Shown here piece after piece: positions 24,675 to 33,188 of a DNA stretch of 64,000 nt. Source of the DNA: Sulfurospirillum sp001602955. GTDB lineage: Bacteria > Campylobacterota > Campylobacteria > Campylobacterales > Sulfurospirillaceae. The stretch's first letter is position 1, and the number at the start of each line of letters is the position of its first letter. The notes beneath the pieces are model-generated. The model saw only the letters and a list, made by a program, of their open reading frames with translations, did not search any database and was not told the origin of the DNA. The translations under genes and the position numbers were made by a program. The DNA lies in NCBI GenBank assembly GCA_001602955.1, contig LVAC01000014.1, forward strand, positions 5,488 through 69,487. The letters are read 5' to 3'.

Positions 24675-25550
24675 CTAAAATTGCTCTATAATACGCTTAA
24701 AGAAGCTTCCGAAGCTCTTATTCGTATCACTTTGAAGCACTTTTCGTTCCAATTTATACACCAGATTATTGACGATACGCTTCATATCCAAAGACGCCAA
24801 CGAATTGGGCGCGTCGTTGGTAAAAAGCGTGCGTTGTTTAATGCTCTTTGAGACGATTTTATCTTCGGGGAGTTTTCCGATCAGATTTAGTTTTAATCCG
24901 TTGCCGATATTGGCTTGGGCGACCTTATTAATCTTATCAAAAACGAGTTGCGCCTCTTTTTCGCTCTTAACCATATTTAAAATCAAATGAATATACGATT
25001 GGGTTTTACTCGTAATTTTAATCGTCGCGTACGCGTCGGTAATTGCGGCGGGATCGGGGACGGTTACGACGATGACTTCGTCGGCGGCTTCAAGAAAAAG
25101 CTGAATATGCTCTCCGATACCCGCTCCCGTGTCGATAATCATAAAATCCAAATCATCAAGCACTTTTGTCTCTTCCAAAAAACGTTCGAATAAAAACTGT
25201 TCAGAATACTTCAAAATCTCGTCACCGCTTTCTCCGGGAATCAAGATAAGATTCTTTTTAATCGGAACGATGACGTCGTTTAAAGAGCATTCGCCTTTGA
25301 GTACATGTAAGATATTTCTATCGATACGCACGTTTAAAATAACGTCCAAATTTGCAAGACCGATGTCGGCGTCGAACAGCCCGACTTTATAACCGTTGTT
25401 GGCTAAAATGTTTGCCATATTGGCGCTGATAGTGCTTTTACCTACGCCTCCTTTACCGCTCGTGATCGCGATAAATTTCGTGCGGCTTGCCGCCTCGCCG
25501 TTTGATGCTGCACCGACGAGCTCTTGAAGTTTATTTGCTTGCGTTTGCAT
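24675..25550 (-). CDS. flhG: Flagellar number regulator, MinD-like ATPase FlhG
   Basis: FlhG (YlxH, FleN) is a MinD-type ATPase that sets flagellar number with FlhF. The deviant Walker A is ITSGKGGVGKST at about residues 25-36, followed by LFDADIGLANLDVIL and MIIDTGAGIGEH. The start is placed at the ATG at 25550, after GAGGTG (25554-25560), giving 291 residues; a longer start lacks a good ribosome site. It overlaps the end of flhF by 20 bases. The C-terminus (FGSFFKRIIEQF) is amphipathic and may bind the membrane. Confidence 0.95.
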   Translation of the reverse strand: MQTQANKLQELVGAASNGEAASRTKFIAITSGKGGVGKSTISANMANILANNGYKVGLFDADIGLANLDVILNVRIDRNILHVLKGECSLNDVIVPIKKNLILIPGESGDEILKYSEQFLFERFLEETKVLDDLDFMIIDTGAGIGEHIQLFLEAADEVIVVTVPDPAAITDAYATIKITSKTQSYIHLILNMVKSEKEAQLVFDKINKVAQANIGNGLKLNLIGKLPEDKIVSKSIKQRTLFTNDAPNSLASLDMKRIVNNLVYKLERKVLQSDTNKSFGSFFKRIIEQF

Positions 25551-26808
25551 GTTCACCTCTTTTTTTCTCAAAACCGTCTAAAATACACTCGACTAAAAAA
25601 TCGCTGGAGGCGGGAACGATATCGTCCGGAACCTCTTGCCCGATCGAAAAGTAACTCACGGGCTTGTCGATATCGTAGATCAAAGAAAAAATCGTTCCAA
25701 AAACTTTGGTTTCGTCGAATTTGGTAAAAATAAGTGTGTCGATCGTTAGAAAGGAAAAGTTATGATAAATCTCTTTGAGGTCTTCGAGCTTGCTTCCCGC
25801 GGAAAGCACTAAATTGACGTCGATTTGAAGATCGCTTTTTTGAAGAAACGTGTTGAGCTTCAGTAATTTTTCTTTATCGTACTGCGAACTTCCGACCGTA
25901 TCGATCAAAATGACGTCGCAATGGCTTAAGGAGGAGAGTGCTTGGTTAAAATCGTTCGGTTCTACCACGTCTTCGATCGGCAAGCGCATCATTTTAGCGT
26001 ATTGAAAAAGCTGTTCCACCGCTCCGATTCGATAGGTATCAAGCGTTATGATGCCGACTTTGGCACGTTTTTCTTGAATGTACGAATAGCGCGCCGCCAA
26101 CTTGGCGATCGTTGTCGTCTTTCCCACGCCCGTAGGTCCGACGAACATCATAATGCGCTTACCCCCTTTGGGAAGTTCGGTTTCCATACGCACGGGAATC
26201 AATTTGCGAAGCAAAACCTGAAAATAGCGTTTAATCGTCTCGGAGCTGTTTTTCATACGACTGGGCATATGTTCCAACGTCAAATTCATAATATTTTCAA
26301 GATGGTCTTCGCCCATGCCGCTGGTTTTGGCAAGTTTATAAATTTCGGCAAACTCGGAGGGAATCGCCAAATGATTGCGATGGTGCGCTTTTTCTTCCCA
26401 AAACATCTCTTGAATCAGTTTGATTTTATCGGCAAGTTTGGTAATCTCACTTTTAATTTCGCCGATGCTTTCGATATTTTGAGCTTTATCGACGGCTTTG
26501 GAAGCACTACCGAAACTTCCCGTGTCACCCGTTGCTTGGGCGATTTGGGAAATCTGTTTCGCCGCTTCGGAGAGGCTCAACAACACGTCCTCGCCGCTTT
26601 TGTATTTTGACTCGATCTTAGGTTCCGGCTTTTGCACGGGAAGCTGTTCTTCGTCCACCGCGACGACCACTTCGTAAAGTGCGCTCGTGCTAATCGTCTT
26701 TTTGCGCAGTTGTTTGGTGCTGATGACTAAAGCATTCTCGCCGCACTCACGTTGAGCGAGTTTGAGTGCTTCTGCCGGTGTTTCACCGCTAAACGTATGA
26801 AATTTCAC
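25531..26808 (-). CDS. flhF: Flagellar biosynthesis GTPase FlhF
   Basis: FlhF is an SRP-type GTPase that places the polar flagellum and in Campylobacter also feeds into FlgSR signalling. The 425-residue protein has the N-terminal B domain (MKFHTFSGETPAEALKLAQ), a linker rich in Lys and Ser, and the NG domain with P-loop FVGPTGVGKTTTIAKLAARY, VGIITLDTYRIGAVEQL, LIDTVGSSQYD and TKFDETKVFG. It starts 3 bases after folK ends. Confidence 0.97.
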   Translation of the reverse strand: MKFHTFSGETPAEALKLAQRECGENALVISTKQLRKKTISTSALYEVVVAVDEEQLPVQKPEPKIESKYKSGEDVLLSLSEAAKQISQIAQATGDTGSFGSASKAVDKAQNIESIGEIKSEITKLADKIKLIQEMFWEEKAHHRNHLAIPSEFAEIYKLAKTSGMGEDHLENIMNLTLEHMPSRMKNSSETIKRYFQVLLRKLIPVRMETELPKGGKRIMMFVGPTGVGKTTTIAKLAARYSYIQEKRAKVGIITLDTYRIGAVEQLFQYAKMMRLPIEDVVEPNDFNQALSSLSHCDVILIDTVGSSQYDKEKLLKLNTFLQKSDLQIDVNLVLSAGSKLEDLKEIYHNFSFLTIDTLIFTKFDETKVFGTIFSLIYDIDKPVSYFSIGQEVPDDIVPASSDFLVECILDGFEKKRGEHANASK

Positions 26809-26811
26809 CCA

Positions 26812-27279
26812 TTATCCTTTGAAACGTTTTAGCATAAAAAGCGGAACGACGACCGATAAACGTTCGCTCCATCGAGGATGCGGGAGCGTCAACCGTGAAT
26901 CGTTGCGTCGAAGACGATCGAAAAATATTATATCCAAATCAAGCGTTCTTGGTCCATTTTTAAAGCGTCTCACGCGTTTAAATCGCTTCTCTACATGTAA
27001 AAGCATCGTAAGCAACGCTTTGACATGTAAAGAAGTCTCTATGACCACTACCGCATTGTGAAAATCGTTTTGTTCGTAATAGCCAAAAGGCGGATTTTGC
27101 AAAACGGGCGAACTCTCTTGGATACGCAAGCGCGGATCGTTTAAGAAAAATCGATAGAGGTTGCGAAAACGTTTTTTAACGTCTCCCTCGTTGCCTCCGA
27201 TACCGATCAGTGCTTCGTATTTGAACCGTTTGGGCAAAGACGAACGCATCGGAAAAAAACGGATTTTCTCTAATTTCAC
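26812..27279 (-). CDS. folK: HPPK (2-amino-4-hydroxy-6-hydroxymethyldihydropteridine diphosphokinase)
   Basis: FolK transfers pyrophosphate from ATP to 6-hydroxymethyl-dihydropterin in folate synthesis. The 155-residue protein has GIGGNEGDVKKRF near residue 26 and the signature GPRTLDLDIIFFD near 108-120. It overlaps the preceding M24 peptidase gene by 4 bases (ATGA). The genes aroQ, peptidase, folK and flhF have this order in Helicobacter. Confidence 0.93.
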   Translation of the reverse strand: MKLEKIRFFPMRSSLPKRFKYEALIGIGGNEGDVKKRFRNLYRFFLNDPRLRIQESSPVLQNPPFGYYEQNDFHNAVVVIETSLHVKALLTMLLHVEKRFKRVRRFKNGPRTLDLDIIFFDRLRRNDSRLTLPHPRWSERLSVVVPLFMLKRFKG

Positions 27280-28301
27280 CCCAGAACCTCGGCACCGTTT
27301 GCTCGCACGACGATCGTATCTTCGATACGCACGCCAAACTCTCCGGGCAAATAAATCCCCGGCTCGATCGTAAAGACCATATTCTCTTCGATGATCGCGG
27401 AGGAACGTGCTCCGATTACGGGCAGTTCGTGAATATCCAATCCCACGCCGTGCCCCGTAGAATGCACGAAATACGCTCCGAAGCCCGCTTTGTCGATGAC
27501 GTCGCGCGCGGCTTTGTCGATCTCTTTGGCTTGAATGCCCGCACGCACCGCCTTAAGCGCGGCTTCTTGGGCAAACAAGACGGTATCGTACACTTTTTGT
27601 CGGCGTGCATCGTTGAAACGTTGCTCTTTTTCAAAGCCGAAACGTTCGTTAAAATAGCTCGTACGCGTACGATCAGAACAGTAGCGTTGGTATTTTACGC
27701 CCGCATCGAGTAACACGAGTTCGCCGTGTTCTAAACGCTTACCGGTAGGAAGCGCATGCGGTTTGGCGGCATTTTCGCCGAATGCAACGATCGGATCGAA
27801 ACTCAACCCCAACGCACCTTCGTTTTTAAAGATCGCTTCGGCTTCGAAAAAAGCACGCCTTTCGTCGACTCCTTCATGCGCTTTTAAAAACTCCCCAAAG
27901 CGCGCAAACGCCTCTTTACCGTAGCGTGCCGCTTGTTTTAAAAGCGTCAACTCGGCTTCGCTTTTCACGATACGTTTTTCTTGCGAGAAATTGACTTTTC
28001 GTTGAAAATGGACATTTAATGTAGCACTAAGACGCTCATAAGCGTCCACGCTCCACTCGCTTGGATTGTAAACCAAACGTGAAATGCCGCTTTTTCGTAC
28101 CAACAGACGAACCGTTTTCAAAAGATCGCGTCTGTCGCCTAAAACAACCTCGGCATTGTGGATCGTCTCCTTTGCTTCGGTCGTATAACGCGCATCGGTA
28201 ATAAAAAACGCTTCACTGCCGAGTTTCAGAAAAATCGCATTATCGCACGAAAAGCCGCATTCAAAATACTGCGCGTTTTCGTCTTTGAGGATATAATTCA
28301 T
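27276..28301 (-). CDS. pepQ: M24 family metallopeptidase (Xaa-Pro peptidase type)
   Basis: The 341-residue protein has a creatinase-like N-terminal domain (to about residue 115) and the pita-bread peptidase domain. All metal ligands are present: two Asp in LLDAGVKYQRYCSDRTR, His in STGHGVGLDIHE, Glu in FTIEPGIYLP and Glu in GVRIEDTIV. It probably cuts Xaa-Pro bonds of short peptides in the cytoplasm; aminopeptidase P versus prolidase cannot be separated. It lies directly after aroQ. Confidence 0.85.
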   Translation of the reverse strand: MNYILKDENAQYFECGFSCDNAIFLKLGSEAFFITDARYTTEAKETIHNAEVVLGDRRDLLKTVRLLVRKSGISRLVYNPSEWSVDAYERLSATLNVHFQRKVNFSQEKRIVKSEAELTLLKQAARYGKEAFARFGEFLKAHEGVDERRAFFEAEAIFKNEGALGLSFDPIVAFGENAAKPHALPTGKRLEHGELVLLDAGVKYQRYCSDRTRTSYFNERFGFEKEQRFNDARRQKVYDTVLFAQEAALKAVRAGIQAKEIDKAARDVIDKAGFGAYFVHSTGHGVGLDIHELPVIGARSSAIIEENMVFTIEPGIYLPGEFGVRIEDTIVVRANGAEVLG

Positions 28302-28784
28302 TTACGCTTTGGCTTGTTGCTGTGCGGCTTGCGCTTTGCGAAGCGCGTCGAGTTCGCCTAACATTTGCATCATCGAGATCATGGCAAGGTGATAGCCAAA
28401 AGGTCCAAAACCGCTGATTTGTCCCGTACAAACCGCTGCGGTCATACTTTTTTGACGAAACTCTTCTCTACGGTAGATATTGCTAATATGTACTTCGATC
28501 GCGGGAAGCGAAACTGCACTGATCGCGTCGCGAATCGCGATAGAGGTGTGCGTATACGCCGCCGGATTGATGATGATACCGTCGGCATCGCCTAAACACT
28601 CTTGGATTTTATCGACGATTTCGCCTTCCAAGTTGGATTGAAAAAACTCGATCTCAAAATGGTTTTGTTTGGCAACCGTTTCCATTTGCGTATGGATTTC
28701 TTCCAATTTCATCGCACCGTAAACGTTTGGTTCGCGGTAACCGAGCATATTGAGATTAGGACCTTGAATCACGACTATTTTCAT
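28302..28784 (-). CDS. aroQ: 3-dehydroquinate dehydratase, type II
   Basis: AroQ performs the trans dehydration of 3-dehydroquinate in the shikimate pathway. The 160-residue protein has the flexible-loop start VIQGPNLNMLGYREPNVYG, the binding motif INPAAYTHTSIAIRDAI and VHISNIYRREEFR with the catalytic His. The Ala/Gln-rich tail (RKAQAAQQQAKA) extends beyond the usual end. It heads the long minus-strand run that continues to fliY and the sugar cassette. A good promoter lies just upstream. Confidence 0.96.
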   Translation of the reverse strand: MKIVVIQGPNLNMLGYREPNVYGAMKLEEIHTQMETVAKQNHFEIEFFQSNLEGEIVDKIQECLGDADGIIINPAAYTHTSIAIRDAISAVSLPAIEVHISNIYRREEFRQKSMTAAVCTGQISGFGPFGYHLAMISMMQMLGELDALRKAQAAQQQAKA

Positions 28785-28812
28785 GAATAACCTTTATTAA
28801 AAATTTGTTCTT

Positions 28813-28841
28813 ATTATATCAGCGGTTAGTTTAGGATACAA
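28813..28841 (-). promoter_or_regulatory. Promoter of the aroQ-flagellar run
   Basis: On the minus strand TTGTAT (28836-28841) and TATAAT (28813-28818) are 17 bases apart, about 29 bases before the aroQ ATG. On the plus strand the same DNA holds a TACAAT (28837-28842), so it may also drive the divergent amidohydrolase gene. Confidence 0.6.
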
Positions 28842-28911
28842 TTACGCGATTTTATTCGCGTTTCAATCAACGCAAAAGAACGCAGAACACGCCTTTAGAG
28901 CTAAGCTCTAA

Positions 28912-28969
28912 AAGCTACGTTAACACTGGGTTTTGCCAGACGCAATGCCCGCGCACCCTTCGGTGCTTT
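28912..28969. repeat. Dispersed hairpin repeat, copy B
   Basis: This copy matches 17532-17588. It ends in GCACC-CTTC-GGTGC followed by TTTTT, which has the form of an intrinsic terminator on the plus strand. It lies in the leader between the aroQ promoter and the amidohydrolase start, so it could attenuate that gene or end a small RNA. Confidence 0.65.
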
Positions 28970-29034
28970 TTCTTACGAAAAGGTATTTTGTAGGAAGTTG
29001 AATACTCTTCTTTGGAAGAACATAAAGGAAAAAC

Positions 29035-30261
29035 GTGAAGTTATTGATTGCCGATTTCGTCCTAACATGTAACGCGACGTTTGAGATCATCGAAAAAGGC
29101 GGCGTCGTTTTCGACGAAACGATTATCGACATAGGACAAAGCGATGCGCTTCAAGCGCGTTATCCGGACGCTACGCTGATTCAAACGCCGCCTCATAGCA
29201 TTATTTTGCCGGGTTTGATTAACGCCCATGTGCATTTAGAGTTTAGCGCCAACCGTACGATGCTTCGTTACGGCGACTTTATTCCGTGGCTTCAATCCGT
29301 CATTCAACACCGCGAAGAGCTCAGCGCACTCGCAACGCACGAACACATCGCCGCCGTGCTTCGCGAAATGCTTCAAAGCGGAACGACGACCTTAGGTGCC
29401 ATCAGCAGTTTCGGAGCCGATTTACACGCTTGCGTACAAACGCCCCAACGCGTCGTTTATTTCAATGAAGTTTTAGGCTCCGCTCCTAGTGCGGTCGATG
29501 CAATGTACGCAGACTTTGCGAGTCGTTTTGAAGATTCGAAAGCCCATGCGGGCAATCGTTTTATTCCGGCTATTTCGGTTCATTCGCCCTATTCGACGCA
29601 TCCGATTTTGGCGAAAAAAGCCTTGCAAAAAGCACGCGAAGAAGGGTGCGTCGTTTCGACGCATTTTATGGAGAGTCTTGCCGAGCGCGCTTGGCTCGAT
29701 AACGCCGAGGGGGATTTTCAACCCTTTTTAAGCGCGTTTAATCCCCACGCAAAACCGATGTGCGATGCCTTAGAATACCTTGCCCTGTTTGAAAACGTTC
29801 CGACGCTCTTTACTCATGCGGTTTATGCCGATACCGAAGAGCTGCACGCCCTTTCCGATCAAAAAGCAACGCTCACGCATTGCCCCGTTTCCAATCGTCT
29901 TTTGGGTGCAGGCAAACTTGACGTCGCCAAAGTGCTTGCCGCAAAAATAAACCTTACCTTAGGCACGGACGGTCTCAGTTCCAACACCTCGCTCAGCCTT
30001 TGGGACGAGATGCGAAGTGCTTTGATGATGCATTACGAGCGCGATCTTACGACCTTGGCAAAACTGCTCTTGCAAAGCGTGACATGTAACGCGGCAAACG
30101 CCTTAAAACTTCCGTGCGGCTCGCTTGAAAAAGACCGCTATGCCGACCTTATCGTCGCAACGCTTCCGCAAGCGTGCGACCGAGAAACGCTGATCGTACA
30201 AACGCTCTTACACACCCGTCGCATGGAAGCGATTTATATTCACGGAGAAGCCTTATGTTAA
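29035..30261 (+). CDS. Amidohydrolase, putative aminodeoxyfutalosine deaminase
   Basis: The 408-residue protein is a COG0402-type metal-dependent deaminase. Metal-site motifs are INAHVHLEFS near residue 65, SVHSPYSTH, STHFMES, the His of FTHAV and the Asp of LTLGTDGLSSNTSLSLWDE. Related Campylobacterota enzymes deaminate 6-amino-6-deoxyfutalosine in the futalosine route to menaquinone; that assignment is from family knowledge and context, and the substrate is not proven. The start is GTG at 29035 with AAAGGA six bases before. The sppA start lies inside its end (7-base overlap), the same pair as Cj0067c-Cj0068c. Confidence 0.8.
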   Translation: MKLLIADFVLTCNATFEIIEKGGVVFDETIIDIGQSDALQARYPDATLIQTPPHSIILPGLINAHVHLEFSANRTMLRYGDFIPWLQSVIQHREELSALATHEHIAAVLREMLQSGTTTLGAISSFGADLHACVQTPQRVVYFNEVLGSAPSAVDAMYADFASRFEDSKAHAGNRFIPAISVHSPYSTHPILAKKALQKAREEGCVVSTHFMESLAERAWLDNAEGDFQPFLSAFNPHAKPMCDALEYLALFENVPTLFTHAVYADTEELHALSDQKATLTHCPVSNRLLGAGKLDVAKVLAAKINLTLGTDGLSSNTSLSLWDEMRSALMMHYERDLTTLAKLLLQSVTCNAANALKLPCGSLEKDRYADLIVATLPQACDRETLIVQTLLHTRRMEAIYIHGEALC

Positions 30262-31115
30262 ACCTACTCAAAAAACCCTTTATCGTCTTAGGTGCGATTT
30301 TAAACTACGTTCAAACCCACTTTAAAACCGTCGTCTTACTCTTAATCGTCGCATGGATCGTTGTCTCGCAAGAGGAGATCAAAGAGCCGAACCTTGCGAT
30401 CGTCAAAATCGAAGGCGAAATCTTAAACATCGACGAAATTTTGGATACGATCGAAAAAGCCGAAGAAAACGACCAAATCAAAGGCGTACTCTTACATGTC
30501 GACTCTCCCGGCGGCGCACTTGCTCCTTCCATCGAACTCTCGTTAGCGGTTAAGCGATTGGCGGAGAAAAAACCCGTCGTCGCGTACGCGGCGGGAAGCA
30601 TGACCAGCGGCAGCTATTACGCTTCGATTTGGTCGAACACCATTATCGCCAATCCGGGTGCCTTTATCGGCTCGATCGGCGTACTTTTCCAAGCACCCAA
30701 CGTCGCCGAATTGGCTAAAAAACTAGGTATTTCGGAGCAGATTATTACCGCCGGCGAATACAAACAAATGGGGACGTTTACCAGAGAGTGGACGCCTAAA
30801 GAGAAAGAAGCACTCAAAGGTCTGATCGGCGATGCATACGACCTTTTCGTCAAAGACGTAGCAACCGCGCGCGGGCTGAACCTTGCGAAACCCGACGAAT
30901 TTGCGAACGCACAGGTTTTTATCGCCTCTAAAGCCTTAAACGTTCACCTCATCGACGAAATAGGTTCAGCACAAGAGGCGAAAAAGAGGGTTGAAGCTTT
31001 GGCGAACGTCGCGCATCCCGTTTGGGAAAAACCCGACCCGATGGACAAGTGGATGAAAAAACTCGAAAGCTCGACCAAGCTTCCGCTTCTCAATTTAACC
31101 GGGTATCTTAAATGA
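30255..31115 (+). CDS. sppA: Signal peptide peptidase SppA (short form)
   Basis: SppA is a membrane-bound serine protease that degrades cleaved signal peptides on the periplasmic side. The 286-residue single-domain form has one N-terminal membrane helix (about residues 20-38), LLHVDSPGGALAPSIELS, the nucleophile region AAGSMTSGSYYAS and the general-base Lys in ITAGEYKQMG. The start MLNLLKKPF is chosen for normal length and coupling to the amidohydrolase. It overlaps the following yitT-like gene by 4 bases. Confidence 0.93.
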   Translation: MLNLLKKPFIVLGAILNYVQTHFKTVVLLLIVAWIVVSQEEIKEPNLAIVKIEGEILNIDEILDTIEKAEENDQIKGVLLHVDSPGGALAPSIELSLAVKRLAEKKPVVAYAAGSMTSGSYYASIWSNTIIANPGAFIGSIGVLFQAPNVAELAKKLGISEQIITAGEYKQMGTFTREWTPKEKEALKGLIGDAYDLFVKDVATARGLNLAKPDEFANAQVFIASKALNVHLIDEIGSAQEAKKRVEALANVAHPVWEKPDPMDKWMKKLESSTKLPLLNLTGYLK

Positions 31116-31963
31116 CAAAAGCCTTATTGTCGACGCAACTTCTCCAAACGGCATACGTCTTTTTAGGCGCATTATCGATGGCGTTTGGCGTCGTATGCTT
31201 TCTCTCCCCTAACGGTGTGATTACCGGAGGGGGCATCGGTATTGCTTTGATTTTGCACTTTTTCATCACGCAACTCACGTTAGGAACGCTGATCGTATGC
31301 GTGAGCATTCCTTTTATCGTTTTAGGGTACGTCTATTTCGGCAAACTCTATTTTCTAAAAACCTTGGTCGCGCTTTTTGCAACCTCTTTTTTTACCGATC
31401 TTTTTCGCGAAGCCTTACACCTCAAACCGCTGAGCGACGATTTATTGCTTGCGGCGGTATTTGGGGGTATTTTTATCGGTCTTGGCGTAGGCTTGATTAT
31501 CAAAGGACGTTCTTCGACCGGAAGCACCTCCGTTGTGGGAGAAATCGTCGCGCAAAAGACGAAGTTCAAAGCTGCCGAAGTGCTTTTGAGCATCGATCTT
31601 TCGATTATGATCGTCTATATTTTTGCCTACGGCGATATTTCAAGAGCCCTTTACAGTATGTTCGGCGTTTACGTCACGACCAAAGTAATCGATACGATCA
31701 TTACGGGTCGCCCGTCTAAAAAAGTCGTCAAAATCATCTCTAACAACGTTGAAATCCTCACCGAGCAGATTCGCGATCGCATCGAAGAACACGGTACGAT
31801 CTTTACGGGAACGGGGTTGCATCATGAAAAGCAGATTAAAACGATGATTTTACTTTCCGTCGAAGCCTCGAAAATCCAACTCTTAAAAGATATTATCCGT
31901 GAATACGATCCCGAAGCGTTTCTGATCATTTCCGAGGCAAGCGAATTTTTAGGTAGAGACTAA
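31112..31963 (+). CDS. YitT family membrane protein
   Basis: The 283-residue protein has five or six membrane helices in the first 200 residues (YitT membrane part) and a C-terminal DUF2179 domain (about 200-283, SNNVEILTEQIRDRIEEHG to AFLIISEASEFLGR). GVVCFLSPNGVITGGGIGIA is the family signature. Function is unknown. It overlaps sppA by 4 bases and ends 4 bp from the convergent yeiH gene. Confidence 0.9.
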   Translation: MTKALLSTQLLQTAYVFLGALSMAFGVVCFLSPNGVITGGGIGIALILHFFITQLTLGTLIVCVSIPFIVLGYVYFGKLYFLKTLVALFATSFFTDLFREALHLKPLSDDLLLAAVFGGIFIGLGVGLIIKGRSSTGSTSVVGEIVAQKTKFKAAEVLLSIDLSIMIVYIFAYGDISRALYSMFGVYVTTKVIDTIITGRPSKKVVKIISNNVEILTEQIRDRIEEHGTIFTGTGLHHEKQIKTMILLSVEASKIQLLKDIIREYDPEAFLIISEASEFLGRD

Positions 31964-31967
31964 CGCG

Positions 31968-32993
31968 CTACAACGTCAAAGAAAATTTAACGATGGCAAA
32001 GCCTCCGAAAATCAACCATACAAATAAAATCGTCGCTAAATAGACCGGCTTCATACCCACGTTTTTAAACTTGCTCGCATTGGTTTCCATACCCAAAGCA
32101 CTCATCGCCATGGTCAACAAAAACGTGTCCAAGGCGTTGATCGTATCGACGACATGTAAGGGCAGAAGATGCAGCGAATTAAATCCCGCAACGACGATAA
32201 ACAAAACCGCAAACCACGGTATCGTAATCTTGGTTTTGGTTTTGTAAATCGACTTGGAGGCACGCGTTAGCCAAAGTCCCAAAAGAATCAAAAACGGCGC
32301 CAACAACATAACGCGTATCATCTTAACGATCACGGCACTTTGCGACGTTTCATCGCCGATGGCATTTCCGGCGGCAACAACGTGCGCAACTTCATGCAAA
32401 GTTCCTCCGACGTAAATACCCATTTCGGAGGGACTCAAAGGCACAAACCCGGCACGGTACAAAAAGGGGTACAAAAACATCGCTATCGTTCCAAACACGA
32501 CGACCGTGGAAACGGCGATCGTGCTTTTATACGCTTCGGCTTTGACGACGGGCTCGGTTGCCAGAACCGCCGCCGCTCCGCAAATGGAACTGCCCGCCGC
32601 GGTCAAAATCGTCGTCTCCTTATCGAGTTTTAGCAGTTTCGTCCCGACCAGATAACCGATGATAAACGTCAATGAAACGACCAATACGCTCGTAACGACG
32701 CCCGCCAAACCGACTTCGAGGATATTTTGAAACGTCAAACGAAAACCGTAAAAAACGATCCCCGTACGTAAAATCGTTTTAGTCGAAAATAAAATACCCG
32801 CAACCCACTCTTGCGGCAATTTCGAACGCAAGGTGTTAGCATAGAGCATTCCGAGCACAATGCCCACGATCAACGGGCTTAAACCCAAATGTTTAAACAG
32901 CTCAAACTCGCTCAAGTACATAGCACTCGTCGCAAAAAGCGCGACAAACAAGATACCGCTTAGGGTATGAGACCGATTTTCTTTACGAAACAT
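31968..32993 (-). CDS. yeiH: YeiH/UPF0324 family transporter
   Basis: The 341-residue membrane protein has about ten helices and the family motifs GIVLGMLYAN, LTAAGSSICGAAAVLATEP and GTLHEVAHVVAAG. The family is proposed to export sulfate or sulfite-like anions, not proven here. The start is the ATG at 32993, preceded by AAGGA six bases upstream; a TTG 8 codons earlier covers that ribosome site and is rejected. It is divergent from a LysR regulator gene, as yeiH and yeiE are in enterobacteria. Confidence 0.88.
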   Translation of the reverse strand: MFRKENRSHTLSGILFVALFATSAMYLSEFELFKHLGLSPLIVGIVLGMLYANTLRSKLPQEWVAGILFSTKTILRTGIVFYGFRLTFQNILEVGLAGVVTSVLVVSLTFIIGYLVGTKLLKLDKETTILTAAGSSICGAAAVLATEPVVKAEAYKSTIAVSTVVVFGTIAMFLYPFLYRAGFVPLSPSEMGIYVGGTLHEVAHVVAAGNAIGDETSQSAVIVKMIRVMLLAPFLILLGLWLTRASKSIYKTKTKITIPWFAVLFIVVAGFNSLHLLPLHVVDTINALDTFLLTMAMSALGMETNASKFKNVGMKPVYLATILFVWLIFGGFAIVKFSLTL

Positions 32994-33063
32994 TCCGCTT
33001 CCTTCTAAAAATTTCAACCATTATAGGAGCTTTTTATTCATAAACAAAATAAATTAAATTTGC

Positions 33064-33069
33064 TATAAT
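33064..33069 (+). promoter_or_regulatory. Possible -10 of the LysR regulator gene
   Basis: TATAAT on the plus strand in the AT-rich 195-bp space between yeiH and the LysR gene, about 120 bp before the LysR start. No good -35 is seen. The leader downstream contains a small hairpin AACGC-N7-GCGTT (about 33153-33170). A LysR operator is expected in this space but cannot be pinned down. Confidence 0.35.
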
Positions 33070-33188
33070 CATTAATATTTTAAATCAATTTCGTGTAAAA
33101 ACGATTGGGTACGCCCTAGACTTCGCGCTAGCACATCATTCCTAACGCGTAAAAAGCGTTTGACGCTAATTTTGAAGAAAGAAAGAAA

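Noticed and set aside
25942..26610. Long open frame antisense to flhF
   Set aside because: It mirrors the codon pattern of flhF, has a His/Phe-rich composition without domain signs, and no ribosome site. flhF is fully supported.
11271..33120. Shared 10-mer ACGATTGGGT at 11271 and 33101
   Set aside because: Both lie in intergenic DNA and are followed by similar ACGCC words, but the match does not extend. Two short hits are not enough to call a repeat family.
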